A stretch of DNA of 64,000 nt from Paraburkholderia eburnea (GTDB taxonomy: Bacteria > Pseudomonadota > Gammaproteobacteria > Burkholderiales > Burkholderiaceae), in assembly GCF_002917095.1 (NCBI RefSeq), contig NZ_PQGA01000009.1, positions 1 to 64,000 on the forward strand, read 5' to 3'. Positions 25,468-35,329 of the stretch are shown here, one piece after another. Positions within the stretch are counted from its first letter, which is position 1, and every line of letters starts with the position of its first letter. Under the pieces are notes generated by a model. That model was not told the origin of the DNA. It saw only the letters and a program-made list of their open reading frames with translations, and did not search any database. The position numbers and the translations under genes were made by a program.

Positions 25468-26674
25468 GCGCGTGCTCCGCATCGTGCGACGCGGTGGCGG
25501 CGCTGGCGGTGTTGGTCGCCTCGGTGGCCGCGAGGCGCACCACGTCGCCGTTTGCAAGCGAATCGGGCGGATTGTCGATCACGCGTTCGCCGGCTTGCAG
25601 GCCCTGGATGATCTGCACGCGCGTGCCAAGGTCGGTGCCGATCGTCACGTCACGCAGTTGTACCTTGTGATCGGCACCGGCCACCGCCACCTGCATGCCA
25701 TGTGCGCGGAAGATCAGCGCGCTCGCGGGCACGAAGAGCGCGTGCGCGTCGCCGGGAATCGCGAGATGGACCTCGGTGTACTCGCCCGGGAACAGCGTGC
25801 CCTGCTTGTTGTCGACGGCGAGCTGCACCAGCATCGTGCCCGAATCGGCCGAGATCGACTGATCGGTATCGACGAGCTTCGCATCGAACGTCATGCCGGG
25901 GCGCTCCGGTACCGTGAGCGTGGCGTGCATGCCGGGCTTGATCGAGGCCGCGTCGCTCTGCGGCACGCTCACGTAGACGCGCAACTGGCTCGCGTCGGAT
26001 ACCGTGAAAAGCTCGGGGCCGCTGCCACTGCCCGCGTTGATGAGCGCGCCCACGTCGGTTTTGCGCGCCGTCACCACGCCGTCGAACGGCGCGGTCAGAC
26101 GCTTGAACGATTCGAGCGCTTCGAGGCGGCGCACGTTCGCCCGATTCGCTTCCACCGTGGCCTGCTTGGCGATCAGGTCCGAGGTTTTTTCATCGGCGTC
26201 CTGCTGCGAGACCGAATCCTGCTTGAGCATTTCGGTCCAGCGCTTCGCCGTGGTGGCTGCGAGCTTTTCGTTGGCGACCGAGTTCTGCAAATCGGCGTTG
26301 GCCTGCTGCAATTGCTGATCGAGATCCGGCGTATCGATCAGGCCAAGCAACTGGCCGGCCTTCACATGCGTGCCGATATCGGCGTACCAGGCGTGCAGAT
26401 AACCGGAAACGCGCGCATAGATCGGCGCGTCGATGTACGCGGCGAGATGGCCCGGCAGCACGAGGGTCTGCGAAGCCGGGCCCGGTTGAGGCAGCACGGT
26501 CGCGACGGTGGGCACGGCCTGGGCGTCGGTCCAGGATGTGAGTTGCTGATGCGCATGCACGCGGCTGAACAGCCCGCCGGAGACGATCCCGGCGGCGACC
26601 ATCAACGCCACGGCGGCGACGGACTTCAGGTGGCGCAGCGATTGCGGCGGGGCGATGTCGACTTCAGTGGACAT
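25460..26674 (-). CDS. RND efflux periplasmic adaptor (HlyD/AcrA family)
   Basis: 404 residues: one N-terminal TM anchor (about 20-40), lipoyl half-motifs APIYARVSGYLHAWYADIGTHVKAGQLLG and TAPFDGVVTARKTDVG around an alpha-hairpin with KRWTEMLKQDSVSQQDADE, then beta-barrel and membrane-proximal domains. The His-rich C-terminus (SHDAEHAHG) could bind metal or be incidental. ATG 26674 overlaps the pump gene's stop by 11 bases and has GGGAG upstream; the frame remains open to 26755. Confidence 0.9.
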   Translation of the reverse strand: MSTEVDIAPPQSLRHLKSVAAVALMVAAGIVSGGLFSRVHAHQQLTSWTDAQAVPTVATVLPQPGPASQTLVLPGHLAAYIDAPIYARVSGYLHAWYADIGTHVKAGQLLGLIDTPDLDQQLQQANADLQNSVANEKLAATTAKRWTEMLKQDSVSQQDADEKTSDLIAKQATVEANRANVRRLEALESFKRLTAPFDGVVTARKTDVGALINAGSGSGPELFTVSDASQLRVYVSVPQSDAASIKPGMHATLTVPERPGMTFDAKLVDTDQSISADSGTMLVQLAVDNKQGTLFPGEYTEVHLAIPGDAHALFVPASALIFRAHGMQVAVAGADHKVQLRDVTIGTDLGTRVQIIQGLQAGERVIDNPPDSLANGDVVRLAATEATNTASAATASHDAEHAHG

Positions 26675-29600
26675 GGGATTCTCCCTCGAGGGCGGGTTGT
26701 TCCAGAGTGGGGATGGCGCGCGGGTCGTCATTGCCTTCGTCGTCATCGCCGTCATTGCGGTGGACGAGGCTGAACACCACGGGCACGAACAGCAGCGTCG
26801 CGAAGGTCGCGCAGATCAGGCCGCCGATCACGGCGCGGCCGAGCGGGGCGTTCTGTTCGCCGCCATCGCCCATGCCGAGCGCCATCGGCGCCATGCCGAT
26901 AATCATTGCGAGTGCGGTCATGAGCACCGGACGGAAGCGCGTGAAGCCCGCTTCGAGCGCGGCGCGCAGCGCGTCGCCGGTGACGGCCAGACGCTCGCGG
27001 GCGAACGACACGACCAGAATCGCGTTGGCGGTCGCCACGCCCATGCAGAGAATCGCGCCGGTGAGCGCCGGCACGGACAGCGGCGTGTGCGTGGTGAACA
27101 GCATCCAGACGATGCCCGCGAGTGCGGCCGGCAACGCGCAGACGATCACGAAGGCGTCCGCCCACGAATGAAAGTTCACGACGATCAGCAGATAGATCAA
27201 CAGCACCGCGCCTGCGAGACCGAGCAGCAGCCCCGTGAATGCGCTGTTCATGGTCTGTACCTGGCCGCGCATCGTGACGGTCGAGCCCTTCGGCACGTCC
27301 CTGGCGGTGGCGTGGATCGCCTGCTGGATCTGCGAGGCCACGGTGCCCAGATCGGCGCCTTGCGTGGTCGCGTAGATGTCGAACAGCGGCATGATGTTGT
27401 AGTGCGAGACCACGGCGTCAGCGGTGCCGCGCGTGATCGTGGCGATGCCGCCGAGAATCTGCGAGCCACCCGTCTTGCTCGTGACCGGCAGGTTCTGCAG
27501 ATCGGAGAGCGTGGTCATGCGGTACTGCGGCGTCTGCGCGACGATCGGATACGACACGCCGTTCTTCGGATTGAGCCAGTAAGTGGGCGACACCTGGCTC
27601 GTGCCCGAAAGGCTCGCCACCACGGAGTTGGTCACGTCCTGTTCGGTTATGCCGAGTTCGTCCGCGCGCGAACGGTCCACGGCCACGGTCAACTGCGGAT
27701 ACGTCGAGGCCTGCTGGATACGCGGATCGGCTACGCCCGGCACCTTGGCGACTAGACGCAGCAGTTCGTTGGCGTACTGCTTGTTCGCTTCCATGTTCGG
27801 GCCGCTGACCTGCACGTCGATCGGCGCGGGCGCACCGAAGTTCAGGATCTGGCTGACGATGTCGGCGGGCAGGAACGAGAACGTCGTGCCGGGGAACAGA
27901 CGCGGAAGTTGCGTGCGCAACTGTTTGACGTAGTCGGCGGTGGGCGCATGATTGTCGCCGAGCGAAATCATGATGTCGCCATCCTGCGGTCCGATCGTGC
28001 CGCTATTGTTGTACGTCAGGTTGATACCGCTGTTCGGCAGGCCGATGTTATCGATGATGCTCGTGAGCTGATCGGCGGGAATCGCGTGGCGCACCGTATC
28101 CTCGATATGGTCGAAGAGGTCGGCGGTTTCTTCCACACGCGTGCCGATAGGCGCGCGCACGTGAATTTCGATTTCGCCCGAATCGATGTTCGGGAAGAAG
28201 TTGCGGCCGAGGAACGGCACCAGCGCGAACGACAGCATCACGATGGCGAGAAAGCCCACGATAAAGCCCTTGCGATGCGTGAGCGCGAGGCCTAGCACGC
28301 CGCGATAGCCCGCACGGATGCGCTCGAAACGACGCTCGAAACCGCGCTGAAAGAGCACCAGCGGATTGCGCACGGGCGCGACGTGATCGTGCGCGCCGTG
28401 CGGCGCCATGACCGCGGCGAGTTCGCCCGACGCATGGCCTTGCGAAGCGTGCGGCTTGAGCAGATAGCGCGCCATCATCGGCACGAAGGTGCGCGAGAGA
28501 ATGAACGAGGCGATCATCGCGAAGATCACCGATTCCGCCATCGGCACGAACAGATAGCGCGCGATGCCGTCGAGCAGCAGCATCGGCACGAACACGATAC
28601 AGATACAGAGCAGCGATACCAGCGCGGGCATGACGATCTGCGCGGCGCCGTCGAGGATCGCGCTTCTCACGTCCTTGCCCTGTTCCAGATGCCAGTTGAT
28701 GTTCTCGATCGTCACGGTGGCATCGTCGACGAGAATACCCACTGCCAGCGCGAGTCCCCCTAATGTCATCACGTTGAGCGTTTCGCCGCAGGCCGCGAGA
28801 CCCGCGATGGCTGCGAGCACGGCGAGCGGAATCGACGCCGCAATGATGAGCGTCGAGCGCCAGCTACCGAGGAACAGCAGGATCATGGCGGAGGTCAGCG
28901 CCGCCGCGATGATGCCTTCGCGCGCCACGCCGCTCACGGCGCCCTTCACGAACACCGATTGATCGGACAGCGGCACGAGCTTGAGGCTTGGCGGCAACGA
29001 TTGTTCGATCAGCGGCAGCTTGGCCTTCACGCCCGCAATGATGTCGAGCGTGGACGCCGAGCCGTTCTTGAGGATCGACATCAGCACCGCGCGGTGGCCG
29101 TCCACGCGCACGATATTGCCCTGCGGCGGATAACCGTCGCGCACGTGCGCGACGTCGCGCATGTAGATCACCGTGCCGTCCACCGTCTTGATCGGCAGAT
29201 TGTTGAGCGCGTCGATCGTGAGCGGGCTGTTGTTCAGGCGCACGTTGTATTCGAATTCGCCGATCTTTTGTGTGCCTGCCGGAATGATCTGGTTCTGCTG
29301 CGCGAGCGCATCCGCCACGTCCTGCGCGGACAGCTTGCGCGCCTGCAATGCCTGCGGATTCAGGTCGATCTGCACTTCGCGGGTCTTGCCGCCGTACGGC
29401 GTGGGAATCGCCACGCCTGGCACCGACAGCAATTGCGGCCGGATGAAATTGGTTGCGTAGTCACCGAGTTTCTGCTCGTCGAGCTTGTCGCTCGTGAGCG
29501 CGAGCTGCAGCACCGGCACCGTGGATGCGTTGTAGTTGAGGATCTGCGGCGGCGTGGTGCCAGGCGGCATCTGCTTGAGCACGGTCTGCGAAACCGAGGT

Positions 29601-29930
29601 CACCTGCGCCGTAGCCGTGCGCACATCCACGGTCGGCTGGAAGAAGATCTTCACGATGCCGTAGCCGCGGAACGACTGCGATTCGATGTGCGCCACGTCG
29701 TTGACGGTCGTGCCGAGCGTGCGCTCGTAATAGGTGACGATACGGCCCGACATGTCGTCGGGTTGCAGACCGGCGTAATTCCACACCACGCTGATCACGG
29801 GAATGCGGATATCCGGAAAGATATCGGTTGGCGTACGTAACGCAGCGAGCGGGCCAGCGATCAGGATCAAGAGGGCCAGCACGATGAACGTGTACGGTCG
29901 GTTCAAGGCCAGCCGGACGATTTTCAGCAT
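26664..29930 (-). CDS. RND family efflux transporter, inner-membrane pump
   Basis: 1088 residues, standard length. Twelve TM helices are expected: TM1 begins LNRPYTFIVLALLILIAGPL, and the TM4 segment LAVGILVDDATVTIENINW keeps the Asp-Asp proton relay. Two large porter/docking loops follow TM1 and TM7. First gene of a pump-adaptor-outer-membrane-factor operon. Substrate class cannot be read with certainty; sequence features resemble drug/solvent-type pumps more than heavy-metal CzcA. The regulator at 30177, upstream and co-oriented, may control it. Confidence 0.92.
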   Translation of the reverse strand: MLKIVRLALNRPYTFIVLALLILIAGPLAALRTPTDIFPDIRIPVISVVWNYAGLQPDDMSGRIVTYYERTLGTTVNDVAHIESQSFRGYGIVKIFFQPTVDVRTATAQVTSVSQTVLKQMPPGTTPPQILNYNASTVPVLQLALTSDKLDEQKLGDYATNFIRPQLLSVPGVAIPTPYGGKTREVQIDLNPQALQARKLSAQDVADALAQQNQIIPAGTQKIGEFEYNVRLNNSPLTIDALNNLPIKTVDGTVIYMRDVAHVRDGYPPQGNIVRVDGHRAVLMSILKNGSASTLDIIAGVKAKLPLIEQSLPPSLKLVPLSDQSVFVKGAVSGVAREGIIAAALTSAMILLFLGSWRSTLIIAASIPLAVLAAIAGLAACGETLNVMTLGGLALAVGILVDDATVTIENINWHLEQGKDVRSAILDGAAQIVMPALVSLLCICIVFVPMLLLDGIARYLFVPMAESVIFAMIASFILSRTFVPMMARYLLKPHASQGHASGELAAVMAPHGAHDHVAPVRNPLVLFQRGFERRFERIRAGYRGVLGLALTHRKGFIVGFLAIVMLSFALVPFLGRNFFPNIDSGEIEIHVRAPIGTRVEETADLFDHIEDTVRHAIPADQLTSIIDNIGLPNSGINLTYNNSGTIGPQDGDIMISLGDNHAPTADYVKQLRTQLPRLFPGTTFSFLPADIVSQILNFGAPAPIDVQVSGPNMEANKQYANELLRLVAKVPGVADPRIQQASTYPQLTVAVDRSRADELGITEQDVTNSVVASLSGTSQVSPTYWLNPKNGVSYPIVAQTPQYRMTTLSDLQNLPVTSKTGGSQILGGIATITRGTADAVVSHYNIMPLFDIYATTQGADLGTVASQIQQAIHATARDVPKGSTVTMRGQVQTMNSAFTGLLLGLAGAVLLIYLLIVVNFHSWADAFVIVCALPAALAGIVWMLFTTHTPLSVPALTGAILCMGVATANAILVVSFARERLAVTGDALRAALEAGFTRFRPVLMTALAMIIGMAPMALGMGDGGEQNAPLGRAVIGGLICATFATLLFVPVVFSLVHRNDGDDDEGNDDPRAIPTLEQPALEGESHVH

Positions 29931-30176
29931 CAGAAGGGGCTCCGTTCAGAACATCGGCGCCGGTTCCCGTCACGTACTGGTGCGCCAAAACGGCGCGAAT
30001 AAAGCGAGGAAAGTACGGGAAACTACGGAGGAACCGACGCCGGTATTGTGGCGGGCGGGGTGTAACGGCCAGCAACCAGACAGATGAAAGAAGTTTTATT
30101 TATCGACTGGTTTTTTTAACAAAAAGGACAACGAAACGCTAAATTAAAACTTTTATTCGCTATTACATTCCATTAT

Positions 30177-30851
30177 TCAACCAAGCAGATAGCCGGAGCC
30201 GCGTATCGTGCGGATCAGTGACGGCTCGCCAGGCGTATCCACGCGATTGCGCAGCCGGCCAACATGCACGTCTACCAGGTTAGTGCCGGGATCGAATCGG
30301 CCACCCCATACACCTTCGAAAATCATCGTGCGGGTGAGCACCTGGCCCGCGTGGCGCATCATGAATTCGAGCACGCGCAATTCGGTAGGACGCAGGCGTA
30401 GCAGTTTGTCGCGGCAGGTGAGCTTGCGCTTGACCAGATCGAGTTCGATTGGGCCGACACGCAGCACCGTTTCTGCCGCAACCGGACGCGTGCGGCGGCG
30501 CACGAGCGCTTCCACGCGCGCGGACATTTCATCGATCGAGAAGGGCCGCGTGAGGTAATCGTCGCAACCGGCGCGCAGGCCTTGAATGCGTTCTTCGACG
30601 CCCGTGGTGGAACTCATGACGATCACGGGCGTTTCGATGCCCACGCCGCGCATGGTGGTGACGATGGTGAGGCCGTCGAGATCGGGCAGGCGGCGCTCAA
30701 GTGCGACCACGTCGTAGTCGCCCGCCATTACCATGGCGATGCCTTCGCGGCCGGAGCGTGCGACATCGACAGTAAAACCCGTCGAGGCGAGCATGGGGAC
30801 GACGCTTTGCTCGGTTACGGCGTCGTCTTCGATGGTCAATATTCTGGGCAT
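30177..30851 (-). CDS. OmpR-type regulator with Glu and Arg at the phospho-site
   Basis: 224 residues. The acidic pair is kept (ILTIEDDAV), but the phospho-accepting Asp is Glu52 (DVVALERRLPD) and the conserved Lys is Arg102 (YLTRPF). The winged helix is intact (LRPTELRVLEFMMRHAG, GTNLVDVHVGRLR, GSGYLLG). It is closely related to the canonical regulator at 9435. Asp-to-Glu often mimics phosphorylation, so it may be locked on; this is inference. No kinase gene is adjacent. It lies 246 bp upstream of the RND operon on the same strand, a likely target. Confidence 0.87.
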   Translation of the reverse strand: MPRILTIEDDAVTEQSVVPMLASTGFTVDVARSGREGIAMVMAGDYDVVALERRLPDLDGLTIVTTMRGVGIETPVIVMSSTTGVEERIQGLRAGCDDYLTRPFSIDEMSARVEALVRRRTRPVAAETVLRVGPIELDLVKRKLTCRDKLLRLRPTELRVLEFMMRHAGQVLTRTMIFEGVWGGRFDPGTNLVDVHVGRLRNRVDTPGEPSLIRTIRGSGYLLG

Positions 30852-30890
30852 GGCTTTCCAGGTATCGTGACTAGATGATCACACGGCCAA

Positions 30891-31856
30891 TCAGGCGGCA
30901 AACTGCGCTACCGCGCGTAGCGTGTGCGGCATGGCGTGCGCAGCAGGAATAGGGTGACTCTGCGAGGGATGCGAGCGGAACTGTTCGACCGCGAAGTCGA
31001 TAAAGCTGCGCACTTTCATCGTGAGGTAGTTGCGGCCCGAGTACACGATCGAAACATGCTGCATGCCGCCGTTCACGTCATACGCGTTGAGCACGGGCAA
31101 TAGCACGCCGCGCGCGATATCGTCGGCGACGAGCGGCAAGGGCAGCAGTGCGATGCCCATATCCGCAAGCGCCGCCGCGCGCACGGTGGCGCAGCTGCTT
31201 GCCGTGAGCGGGCCGTTGACGTTCACGCGCTGCACGCCTTCGGCATGGGCGAATTCCCAGCTGCGCGGCGCATCCGATACGGCGAGCAGATCGTGCTGGG
31301 CGAGGTCGGCGGGTGTGCGCGGCATGCCCTTGCGCGAGAGATAGGCGGGCGTGGCGACGACCAGTTCTTTCACTGACGTGAGCTTGCGGCTCACGAGCGA
31401 GGCGTTGACCTGCTGACGGTCGGTGGCGAAGCACACGTCGAAGCCGCCTTCGATCATGTCGATGTGGCTGTCGTAAGCGGTCACGTCGAAATCCACGCGC
31501 GGATTCACGCCGCGATAGGCGCCCAGCAGCGTGCTCAGCGCGCCGCTTGCAAACACCGAAGGCGCGGCGATGCGCAGCACGCCGCTCGGGTCGCGCGTGG
31601 CGCGGACGAGTTCGGACTCCACTTCGTCGAGCTTGTCGATCACGGCGCGGCAGCCGTCCAGATAGAGACGGCCCGCTTCGGTCAGTGACAGACTGCGCGT
31701 GGAGCGATTCAACAGGCGCATGTTCAGATGCGCTTCGAGCATGCCGACGCTGCGCGTGACCGCCGCAGCGGACATGCCGAGTTGCTTGCCCGCGAGGCTG
31801 AAACTGCTCAGATCGACAACGCGCGTGAAAACGCGCATGGCTTGTAGCTGGTTCAT
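30891..31856 (-). CDS. LysR-family transcriptional regulator
   Basis: 321 residues. The N-terminal HTH (1-60) reads MRVFTRVVDLSSFSLAGKQLGMSAAAVTRSV, and LNMRLLNRSTRSLSLTEAG is the usual wing. The periplasmic-binding-like effector domain follows. It resembles the DhcR/AaeR-type group with VRAAALADMGIALLPLPLVADDI. The C-terminal 35 residues are His/Pro-rich. It lies upstream of the OmpR-type regulator on the same strand with a 39-bp gap; a link to the efflux pump is possible. Confidence 0.88.
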   Translation of the reverse strand: MNQLQAMRVFTRVVDLSSFSLAGKQLGMSAAAVTRSVGMLEAHLNMRLLNRSTRSLSLTEAGRLYLDGCRAVIDKLDEVESELVRATRDPSGVLRIAAPSVFASGALSTLLGAYRGVNPRVDFDVTAYDSHIDMIEGGFDVCFATDRQQVNASLVSRKLTSVKELVVATPAYLSRKGMPRTPADLAQHDLLAVSDAPRSWEFAHAEGVQRVNVNGPLTASSCATVRAAALADMGIALLPLPLVADDIARGVLLPVLNAYDVNGGMQHVSIVYSGRNYLTMKVRSFIDFAVEQFRSHPSQSHPIPAAHAMPHTLRAVAQFAA

Positions 31857-32052
31857 GTGGCGAGTCCGTGCCGGTAAAGGCGAGAATGCTCAGGGCGGCG
31901 CGCAGCATGCCCTGAATGGAAGGGACGAACGGGTTCAGCGCACGCGTGATAGATCACGCATGACGGCGCTTGCCCGCTCGTGCTGCGCGCGGGTCCGAAT
32001 TCACGAGTTGAACAGTTGGCGCGGCGGATTATTCCGCTGCGCCGCGCGATGC

Positions 32053-32442
32053 CTAGTTCGGCAATGCGTGCATGGGAATGCGCGCCTCGCGCTGCGCGGC
32101 GGCTTCGTGCGCGCTCAGTGCGTCTTTCAGGCGCTGCATGCTTTCGGTGGGAATGGCGAAGCCGGCCCAGCCCAGGCCGGTATGGCGCAGAAACACCACG
32201 GCGCCGTCAAACAGCGGATTGCGTTCGGTGTACCAGCACGGATCGATTTCGAGCACGTATTGATGCGAGCGCAAAGGCTGCTCGGGCACGGCGGGGCGCA
32301 TCTGCGCGCGCAGTTTGCTCAACTCTTCGATGAGGCCGTCCACGTTGGCCGTATCGAGCAGCGCGGCGTGGCCGTCGATTTTCACGCTGACCGCGTGTTC
32401 GCCATATTCATTGATGAGTTCGACCGACATCGGCTTTTGCAT
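32053..32442 (-). CDS. Conserved hypothetical protein
   Basis: 129 residues, soluble, no signal peptide. Features seen: MSVELINEYGEHAVSVKIDGHAAL near the N-terminus, a central CWYTERNPLFDGAVVFLRHTG and an Ala/Glu-rich helix at the end. I do not recognise the family. ATG 32442 has GAGGA eight bases upstream; the frame is open to 32520 but lacks a start signal there. Confidence 0.7.
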   Translation of the reverse strand: MQKPMSVELINEYGEHAVSVKIDGHAALLDTANVDGLIEELSKLRAQMRPAVPEQPLRSHQYVLEIDPCWYTERNPLFDGAVVFLRHTGLGWAGFAIPTESMQRLKDALSAHEAAAQREARIPMHALPN

Positions 32443-32691
32443 GGTGCATTCCTCGCAGTCCAGAAACTGGAAGGAATTATCGGTTCCGGCCCGGCGTCGG
32501 TGTTTTAAGTTGCCGCTCACTCAACATGAAAACTAATTTAAAAAACGGCGAGCGGCGGAGAGATTTTCGCCTGTGCAGAAGGTGGGATGGCGCGGTGCGC
32601 AGGCCTTAACAGCGGGGATATTCGCGCGTTAAATGACAGCCGTGTCATGTAACGCGCGGGCATGAAAATAATCCGCAATGGACTATTGCAT
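32443..32691. other. Intergenic region
   Basis: Lies between the TonB receptor's 3' end and the hypothetical gene; no terminator with a T-run and no gene seen. Confidence 0.35.
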
Positions 32692-35211
32692 TTACCAGCG
32701 ATAATTCAACCCTGCGAATACCTGACGGCCGTAACCATACGCACAGTAATTACCGTAATAACACGACGCCACGTAAGTCTTGTTCAACAGATTCTGCGCG
32801 TTGACATAAACCTCGGCGCCTTTCAGACGCGGAATGGCGTAACCCAGGTCGTAGCGCAGCGCCGCATCGACCAGAAAGAAACTGCGCACCTGGAAGCTGT
32901 TGTCGGTGCTATAGGTCGCGCCCGTATAGCGTCCGCCGCCGCCGAACGACAGTCCCGCGAGCGGGCCGCCATGAATCGTGTAATACGCCCAGAGCGACGC
33001 CTGGTTCGACGGAATCGCGGCAAGGTGCTTGCCTTGCAGGCCGCTGTTGTCCTTCGTGTAAATCGTGTCGAGGTACGTATAGCTGGCGGAAACGTCGAGC
33101 GAACGGGTGAGACTCACCTTCGCTTCGAGTTCGACGCCGCGCGAGCGCGCTTCGCCGGCTTGCGACTGATAGTTCGGATTGTTGGCGTCGGTGGTCAGCA
33201 GGTTCTTGCGCGTGAGATCGAAGATCGCCGCTGTGAACAGTGCGTTGTAATGCTTCGGCTGATACTTGATGCCCAGTTCGTACTGGCGACCGCGCTCGGG
33301 GTCGAAGGCCTTGCCGTTGATGTCGGTGCCCGACTGCGGAACAAAGGACTCCGAATAACTGAAATACGGCACGATGCCGTTATCGAACAGATAGCTGATG
33401 CCGCCGCGCCACGTGAAGGCGTGATCGTTCTGCCATTGACGCGTGTTGTCGGTGATGCCGTTGGTGACCGTGTTGGCCCAGTCCTGGCGCACGCCCAGCG
33501 TCACGAGCATCTTCTTGTAGCGCAACTGGTCCTGCGCGTAGACGCCGTATTGATTACTGCTCGACTGGGTTCTCGTGAGCGCGGGCGCATCGACGCTCGC
33601 GCCGTACACGGGGTCGAACACGTCGATCGAGGGCGCGCTGCCGTAACCCAGCGCGTAGTGGGTGGCCATGTGCTGGTAATCGAAACCGGCGAGCACCGTA
33701 TGATCGACGGGGCCGGTGGAGAAGTTGCCTTCCACCTGATTGTCGATGGCGAACGAATTCGTCTGGTCGTTCGAGACGATCGAGGCGCGGTCCAGCGTGC
33801 GGTCATCGTCTTCGAGACCGCTGCCGTAGACGCTCGCGTAGTCCTGGCTGATGTGATAGTAGCGGGCGTTCGAACGCACCTTCCACGTATTGTCCAGCGC
33901 GTGCTCGAACTGATAACCCACCGCTTCCTGGGTGCGGCTGAAGCGCTCGAAGCTGGCCTCGCCGTCGTAGAAGCTGCGGCCAATCGTGCCGAGCGGGTTA
34001 AACAGCACGCTGCCGACCGCGGGCACGCTGCCATAGGACGTGCTGGCCGGATCACGCTGATAGAGCGCGTAGAGCGTGAGCGTGGTCTTGTCGTCGGGGC
34101 GCCACGTGAACGAGGGCGCCACGGCGACGCGCTCGTTGCGCGTGCTCTCGACCTGGCCGTCTTCCTGTCGGCCGATCGCCGTGAAGCGATAGAGATAGTG
34201 CTGGTCGCCGGCGATCGGGCCGGAGAAGTCCATCGTCGCCTGTTGATGGCGATCGTTGCCGAACTCGACGCCCACTTCGTGATACGGCTGCACGGTCGGC
34301 AGCTTGCTTTCCTGATTGATGAGGCCGCCCGCGTTAGCCTGACCGTAGAGTACGGAAACCGGGCCGCGCAGCACGTCGATGCGGTCCATCAGATATGGAT
34401 CGACCTGCGGCACCGAATACATGCCGTTCTGGATCTGCTTGAGGCCGTTCCAGTAGGTGTCGGCGCTGAAGCCGCGAATGTTGAGCATGTCGTAACGCGT
34501 GGCGATGCCGCCGCGCGTTTCGGTGGTGACGCCCGCTTCGTAGCGCACGGCCGCGTTGAGCGTTTGCGCGTTCTGCTCGTTCATCTGGTCGCGCGTGACC
34601 ACGGAGATCGACTGCTGCGCCTCGACGATGGGCGTGCCGGTCTTGGTCCCCGTCGAGCTCCATTTGGCGACCACGCCTTCGGTCGGGCCATAAGGGCTGT
34701 CGTTCTGCGCGGCGACTTTCACGGTGGGCAGCGTGGCATCGGCGGCGGGAGTGGGGGTATCGGCAACGGCGGCGCGCGGGCGCACGAGCCAGATGCCGGT
34801 GCTGCTTTGCGCGATTTCCAGCTTCGTGCCGGCGAGCAGTTTGCCGAAGCCGTCGGCCACCGAATAGCTGCCTTGCAGACCCGCGCTCCGGAGTCCATCG
34901 ACGAGGCGCGCATCGAGCTGCACCGTCACGCCGGCCTGCACCGCGAAGTCGGAGAGCGCGGTGCCGAGCGGCCCGGCTGCCACGTTATATGGCTGGCTTG
35001 CCGCGGCGGTGGCGGCGGAAGCCGATGCCTGGGCGGCAAACGCGACCGGAGCGGCGCAAAGCCCGCCTAGCGCGAGGCTGGCCGGAATGGCGCGCAACGC
35101 CAGCGCGACGGCGGCGCTGCGCGTCGTAAGCATGACAAAGCGCTGGCGGCGCTGGCGGGCGGCGGGGCGCGCAACGGGCTGAATGGCGCGGCGGGGCCGG
35201 CGTGCAGACAT
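32692..35211 (-). CDS. TonB-dependent siderophore receptor with STN signalling domain
   Basis: 839 residues. A long basic N-terminus leads into a signal peptide (about 27-60). A secretin/TonB N-terminal (STN) domain follows (about 75-130; GPLGTALSDFAVQAGVTVQLD), which talks to the FecR anti-sigma factor. Then come the plug (about 185-300; QSISVVTRDQMNEQN, DMLNIRGFSADTYWNG, VDVLRGPVSVLYGQANAGG spans) and a 22-strand barrel ending in FAGLNYRW, with the aromatic last residue. AGGAG lies six bases upstream of the ATG. The ligand is probably a ferric siderophore. Third gene of a FecI-FecR-receptor unit. Confidence 0.92.
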   Translation of the reverse strand: MSARRPRRAIQPVARPAARQRRQRFVMLTTRSAAVALALRAIPASLALGGLCAAPVAFAAQASASAATAAASQPYNVAAGPLGTALSDFAVQAGVTVQLDARLVDGLRSAGLQGSYSVADGFGKLLAGTKLEIAQSSTGIWLVRPRAAVADTPTPAADATLPTVKVAAQNDSPYGPTEGVVAKWSSTGTKTGTPIVEAQQSISVVTRDQMNEQNAQTLNAAVRYEAGVTTETRGGIATRYDMLNIRGFSADTYWNGLKQIQNGMYSVPQVDPYLMDRIDVLRGPVSVLYGQANAGGLINQESKLPTVQPYHEVGVEFGNDRHQQATMDFSGPIAGDQHYLYRFTAIGRQEDGQVESTRNERVAVAPSFTWRPDDKTTLTLYALYQRDPASTSYGSVPAVGSVLFNPLGTIGRSFYDGEASFERFSRTQEAVGYQFEHALDNTWKVRSNARYYHISQDYASVYGSGLEDDDRTLDRASIVSNDQTNSFAIDNQVEGNFSTGPVDHTVLAGFDYQHMATHYALGYGSAPSIDVFDPVYGASVDAPALTRTQSSSNQYGVYAQDQLRYKKMLVTLGVRQDWANTVTNGITDNTRQWQNDHAFTWRGGISYLFDNGIVPYFSYSESFVPQSGTDINGKAFDPERGRQYELGIKYQPKHYNALFTAAIFDLTRKNLLTTDANNPNYQSQAGEARSRGVELEAKVSLTRSLDVSASYTYLDTIYTKDNSGLQGKHLAAIPSNQASLWAYYTIHGGPLAGLSFGGGGRYTGATYSTDNSFQVRSFFLVDAALRYDLGYAIPRLKGAEVYVNAQNLLNKTYVASCYYGNYCAYGYGRQVFAGLNYRW

Positions 35212-35329
35212 GGAAACTCCTGATCAGGCGGTGTGTGTTGAATCGGTTGATACGTGCTTGACACGCGAAATCAGGAAAGGGGACACGGGCGCGCGAATTT
35301 TTTTAAGTCGCGCCGTGGAGAGGGGAAAT

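Noticed and set aside
32662..35070. 802-residue plus-strand ORF opposite the TonB receptor
   Set aside because: High-GC antisense open frame, Arg/His/Val-rich, no domain; the receptor on the minus strand is certain.
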